NCBI RefSeq assembly: GCF_000002865.3
Contig: NW_001865051.1
Location: forward strand, 1,014,081 to 1,050,895
Length of the DNA stretch: 36,815 bases
Direction of reading: 5' to 3'
Source: Monosiga brevicollis MX1
Taxonomy: Eukaryota > Opisthokonta > Choanoflagellata > Craspedida > Salpingoecidae
The stretch's first letter is position 1. Each line of letters opens with the position of its first letter. Shown here piece by piece: positions 33,289-36,815 of this stretch. The notes beneath the pieces were generated by a model. That model saw nothing but the letters and a program-made list of their open reading frames with translations, made no database searches and was not told the DNA's origin. Position numbers and translations under genes: made by a program.

Positions 33289-35062
33289 TTATACTCGGAG
33301 CTCGCGGATCTTGTGACGATTAGCGTCGTCGACCTCAAAGACCTTGGTCCAGTCAACAGTGGGGAAATAGAATTCGGCCAAGTTGCCAAACAAGCCGCGA
33401 TGAAACGGCGAACGACCCTTGGCGGCTCTGATATAGTCGTAGCGGAACTTATTGACGCCCTCGTTGGTGGTAAAGTCGTCAAACATGATTTGCTTCAGGT
33501 GCATGACCAGCAGCAACGAGACCCACGTCGTATGGAGGCAGCCCTGAGCAAAGAGCCAAGCAATAAACGGCGAGCAAGACGCCTTGATCCATAGGTTATA
33601 GAAAAATGACTCATGACTTGGGCATTCCAGCGAGAAGTCTGTGGGGCAAACGGCGGCGGGCATGAGTCAAAAAGGCTTTGGGCAGCTTAAAATCGGCAGG
33701 GCCCGCACGCAACTTACAGCGCATGCAGCCAACGAGGAACATGATATTGGAGGCCACAAAGCACATGAGATAATGCATAAAATATCGATGGTTTCCAGCA
33801 CCAACATCGTTGTCCACAAAAGGGCACTACGGGCAAAATCAAAAGTGAGGCTAGCCCTTGATCAACTGATGGACGAATGGGCGGCCATGTCAACGCGTAC
33901 ATGGTGATCAAAACGAGCGACACAATGATTGCAAATTCCACAGTGCTTCGAGCGTAGCGGACGGCGGGCCTGTCACATCGCCGCAACAGCACCAACAGCA
34001 CACGATGAGACGATCAAGATGGTGCAAAGGGCGAGCCAAGGCGCATGCCGAGTCTGATCGACGTACAACGCAGGACATGCAGAAGTGATCGGCCGTCAGC
34101 ATGTTGTTCTGGGAGGTGGGCGTTGGACCGAAACGGATGGGATGAGCGCACGGTCACGGCTCGGGTATGAAAAGGCGCAACAGAACGTGCGACTCTACCT
34201 CGGCGAGAGCGATGATGTTGCGGTTGCGCTCCGAAGCCGGAACGACAATTTTGCCAGGATCAGTCGTGTTGGTTTTGTGGAAGGACCAAAACAAAAACGG
34301 AATCAGAATCACCACGCAGAGGTTCTCCATGTTGGTCATCATGTCCCAGAAGAGATAAAAGTAGGTGCCATAGAACACGGACAGGGTCGAGTACCACATG
34401 GCCAGCGAGTTGGGGGCTTCCCCGGGCTTGAGGTAGGTGAGTGTAAACGTCCTGGACAAGGAGCAAGAAGGTGAGATGATCTCAAGAGTAGATATAAACG
34501 AGTAATCTGTCGTCGCGTGGGGTCGCCTCAACGTACTGGAGACTCGTGCACCAGGCGAAAACGGAAAAGGCGAGCATCAGCAGACCGAGCCACACGTTGG
34601 TCTTGAGCTGTTGGTTGAAGTGGGGTTGGAGGTTGAGGGTTGGGGGGAAAGAGGGAGTTGGTGTCAGCGTTATGGCAGAGTGAACGTGTTAGGAAGCAAA
34701 CTCGACACTCAACAGTTTGTGAGACATTAGAGGAAGATACAAAGGTGTGGTCTGGGCACCCACCAGCTCAAAGGCGTAGCCGACCATCAAGATACCAAAG
34801 AACGGGGTCCACAGCAGACAGTAGCGGCGCACAGGCTATGGCGAGGGCATCAGATAAGGTTGCGCGGTAGAACAACATGGCGGTGGCACGTGTGTGGCAT
34901 ACATACATCGCGACGGAGCCAGCCAAAGCGAGGGTTGGCCACGGGCGGCAAATGATGACGCAGCGTGTTCTGGTTCTGCGTCAATTTGCCGCGTGGACCC
35001 TGGCGATCCCAAAGCATGGATCGGCAGGACATTTTCTGCAGAGAAGGCAACGGGTCAAACGA

Positions 35063-35100
<38 letters not shown>

Positions 35101-36814
35101 TGAGAAAAGCAAATCAAGTTTCATGAGAGAATTTGCTGGCGCCGCATTCCGTGTGGTAAAGGTTACAGAGGCAAGCAAGGTAGAGTGTAGCGCACCGTAA
35201 CATTGGGAATGTCGGGGTCGGCGCCAGACTCGATCAGGATGCGAACGGCCACCGTGTTGCTGGTAGCCATGGCATAATGTAGCGCTACACAGACACCAAA
35301 TTACAGAAAGCGAGAAAGAGGCGACAGTCAGTCAGTCAGTCAGTCAGGCGGGCAGAGATGGAAACACGGGATCGAAAAGGTAAGAGGAAACGGTTGATGC
35401 TTTGTGCCAAAGCCAAAGGAGGAGTACCGGTGCTTTGAGATGTGTTGTCTTGGAGGTTCACGTGGGCGCCGAGGCCGATGAGCAAGCGAAAGAGGTCGGG
35501 GGCAAAACATTTGGCCGCGGCCCACATCAGAGCAGTTCGCCCCTCGGTATCGCGGCTGTCCACATCCTAGAAATAAGCGATCCATGCAATGGTTCCCAAT
35601 GTCCGGAAGTGTTCAAAGAGGAAGCGGCATGAGGGTGCCACACGGGCAGCAGGAGACGGTGGACTGGGATGGTATCAGAGGCAAGATTGCCGAGGTACAG
35701 GCGTGGATGGCAAACACGTGCGCAAGAGCATTTTAGCGTCGGAGGATGGATCGTACCGTGCCCTGGGCAACAAAGTAGGCGCAGAGGTTGGCAAACCCAA
35801 ATTGTGCTGCAATGTGCAGCGCATTGAACCCTGGCAAATGAAAGCGTTGAACCGACGGCAGGCATAGGGTGAGAGCAAGCGTGCATAAAAGGGGCCTCAA
35901 AAGTGGCGACTACGCAAAGGTCAACAGGCCAGACCTTGAACATCACGAAAGGTGGGATCGGCACCATGTTTCAAGAGGACGGTCACGGTCTGCAGGTGGC
36001 CCTGTCTGTCACATCGAAGCGTGATCTTGTGAGGTGTGGGGCCGAGAAGGACAGGGCAAGAGGGAAAGGAGCTGTGGGGCACCATGCGGGGCGTACCGAG
36101 TCGCCCAATGGAGCGGGGTTCCTTTGAGCTCGCCACCGATGGCGTCTACGCGAGCGCCCTGCTGCAGAAAATATCTAAGGCGTCGGCAAAGACGGCAAGA
36201 TGGATGAGATTGAAGCGTTATGGGCCGAGGACCATTGCAAGGCAGGACGTGGGGCCCAGGCGGGACTTGTGTCGTTTCAACGCACTTGACGCAGGGAAGA
36301 CGATCGTTGATGGCAGCCCAGTGCAGGCAGGTGATGCCCTCGCTGTCCACGGCGTTGACGTCAAAGCCTGGCGAGGCCAGCAAGGGAGGGCGGGTTGATA
36401 AGCTCAAGCTGGCGTGACTTTGGCTATCAGGCATCTGTGAGCCTGTTGGTGTCTGTACCTTGGTCTTCAATGTGGAAGCGAAGACGCGGCAGGATGCCAC
36501 GCTGCGCCAGCTGGAAGGGAGTCATCTCTTCAACGGTTGGCGGCCGTGACACCTGAAAAGTTGGTTGGGACAGGACAACGAGGCAGGCGCAAGATGGGTT
36601 GTTAGCCTGATGGTATAATGGGACTGAGATCGAGGGCAGGGCCCGTCGGGCATGGGGCTCAAGGCTCAAGGGGACAACCGCGTTGTCGCGTGGTCCGACA
36701 ACTGACCTGTTCCGCTGGGGCCGAACTGGCCGGAGGGGGCGAGGCCTGGCCAGCGGCCGGGGCTTCTACACGGATGCCATCGGAAACAGGCCCAGGGGAA
36801 TGCATATCAGACAT
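33289..36814 (-). CDS. Ankyrin-repeat DHHC palmitoyltransferase, HIP14/ZDHHC17 or Akr1 type
   Basis: Integral membrane enzyme that transfers palmitate to cysteines of client proteins, usually at the Golgi. The start ATG is at 36814, one base from the window edge; the stop is at 33289. Exons that could be fixed include 36814-36707, 36552-36459, 36367-36286, 33969-33901, 33826-33718 and 33638-33289. The N-terminal half has about five ankyrin repeats, for example [63 protein letters not shown] and [20 protein letters not shown]. Four membrane spans follow, then a cysteine-rich domain: [21 protein letters not shown], and [19 protein letters not shown]. The catalytic DHHC is intact but an intron of about 74 bases separates DHH from C. 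Two more spans and the TTNE motif complete the enzyme. The usual NCVG cysteine after DHHC is Asp here. An intron near 35066 contains a 33-base A run. Confidence 0.93.
35066..35098 (+). repeat. Poly-A run of 33 within a palmitoyltransferase intron
   Basis: Uninterrupted A run (poly-T on the gene strand), directly upstream of the TTCTCTGCAG acceptor of the exon that encodes [13 protein letters not shown]. It can act as an oversized pyrimidine tract. Confidence 0.9.
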
Positions 36815-36815
36815 T

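Overview
This window is nuclear DNA from a gene-dense, intron-rich, moderately GC-rich unicellular eukaryote. Genes carry many short GT-AG introns (mostly 60-150 bases), and intergenic gaps are about 0.2-2.5 kb. The gene set includes several animal-type families: syndapin/PACSIN, SH3BP5, MYPT-like phosphatase targeting subunit, ankyrin-DHHC palmitoyltransferase and HSF. Together with the compact layout this points to a choanoflagellate (Monosiga-like). That placement is inferred from gene content and not proven. One 50-base run of N (22900-22949) marks an assembly gap.

Layout from left to right. An FKBP prolyl isomerase 3' end (+) converges on a PACSIN/syndapin F-BAR-SH3 gene (-). A small CMC4-like twin-CX9C gene (+) converges on a PIF1 helicase (-). 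A WD-repeat gene of unknown role (+) is followed by the complete 26S proteasome subunit PSMD1/RPN2 (+), which converges on a heat-shock factor (-). Next come a tRNA-Ile(AAT), the assembly gap, a long GGCTCA array and a MYPT-like ankyrin gene (+), which converges on a small two-span membrane protein (-). Last are an SH3BP5-family gene (+) and an ankyrin-repeat DHHC palmitoyltransferase of the HIP14/ZDHHC17 type (-), whose start codon sits at the very right edge.

The order is not an operon. Each gene is its own transcription unit, and neighbours alternate strand almost perfectly. Themes recur: proteostasis (FKBP, PSMD1, HSF), membrane and vesicle traffic (PACSIN, SH3BP5, palmitoyltransferase) and actomyosin control (MYPT-like). 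Sharing a neighbourhood does not show that they act together.

Exon boundaries were set by hand from GT/AG signals, reading-frame phase and family similarity. For PIF1, the WD gene, PSMD1, HSF, SH3BP5 and the two-span gene every junction closes in frame. For MYPT one junction does not, and for PACSIN the linker between F-BAR and SH3 is unresolved. I found no new multi-gene system. The strongest leads are a cysteine-rich insert inside the PIF1 helicase core, a set of interleaved inverted repeats behind the tRNA that echo a motif upstream of CMC4, and an Akr1-like change in the DHHC core of the palmitoyltransferase.
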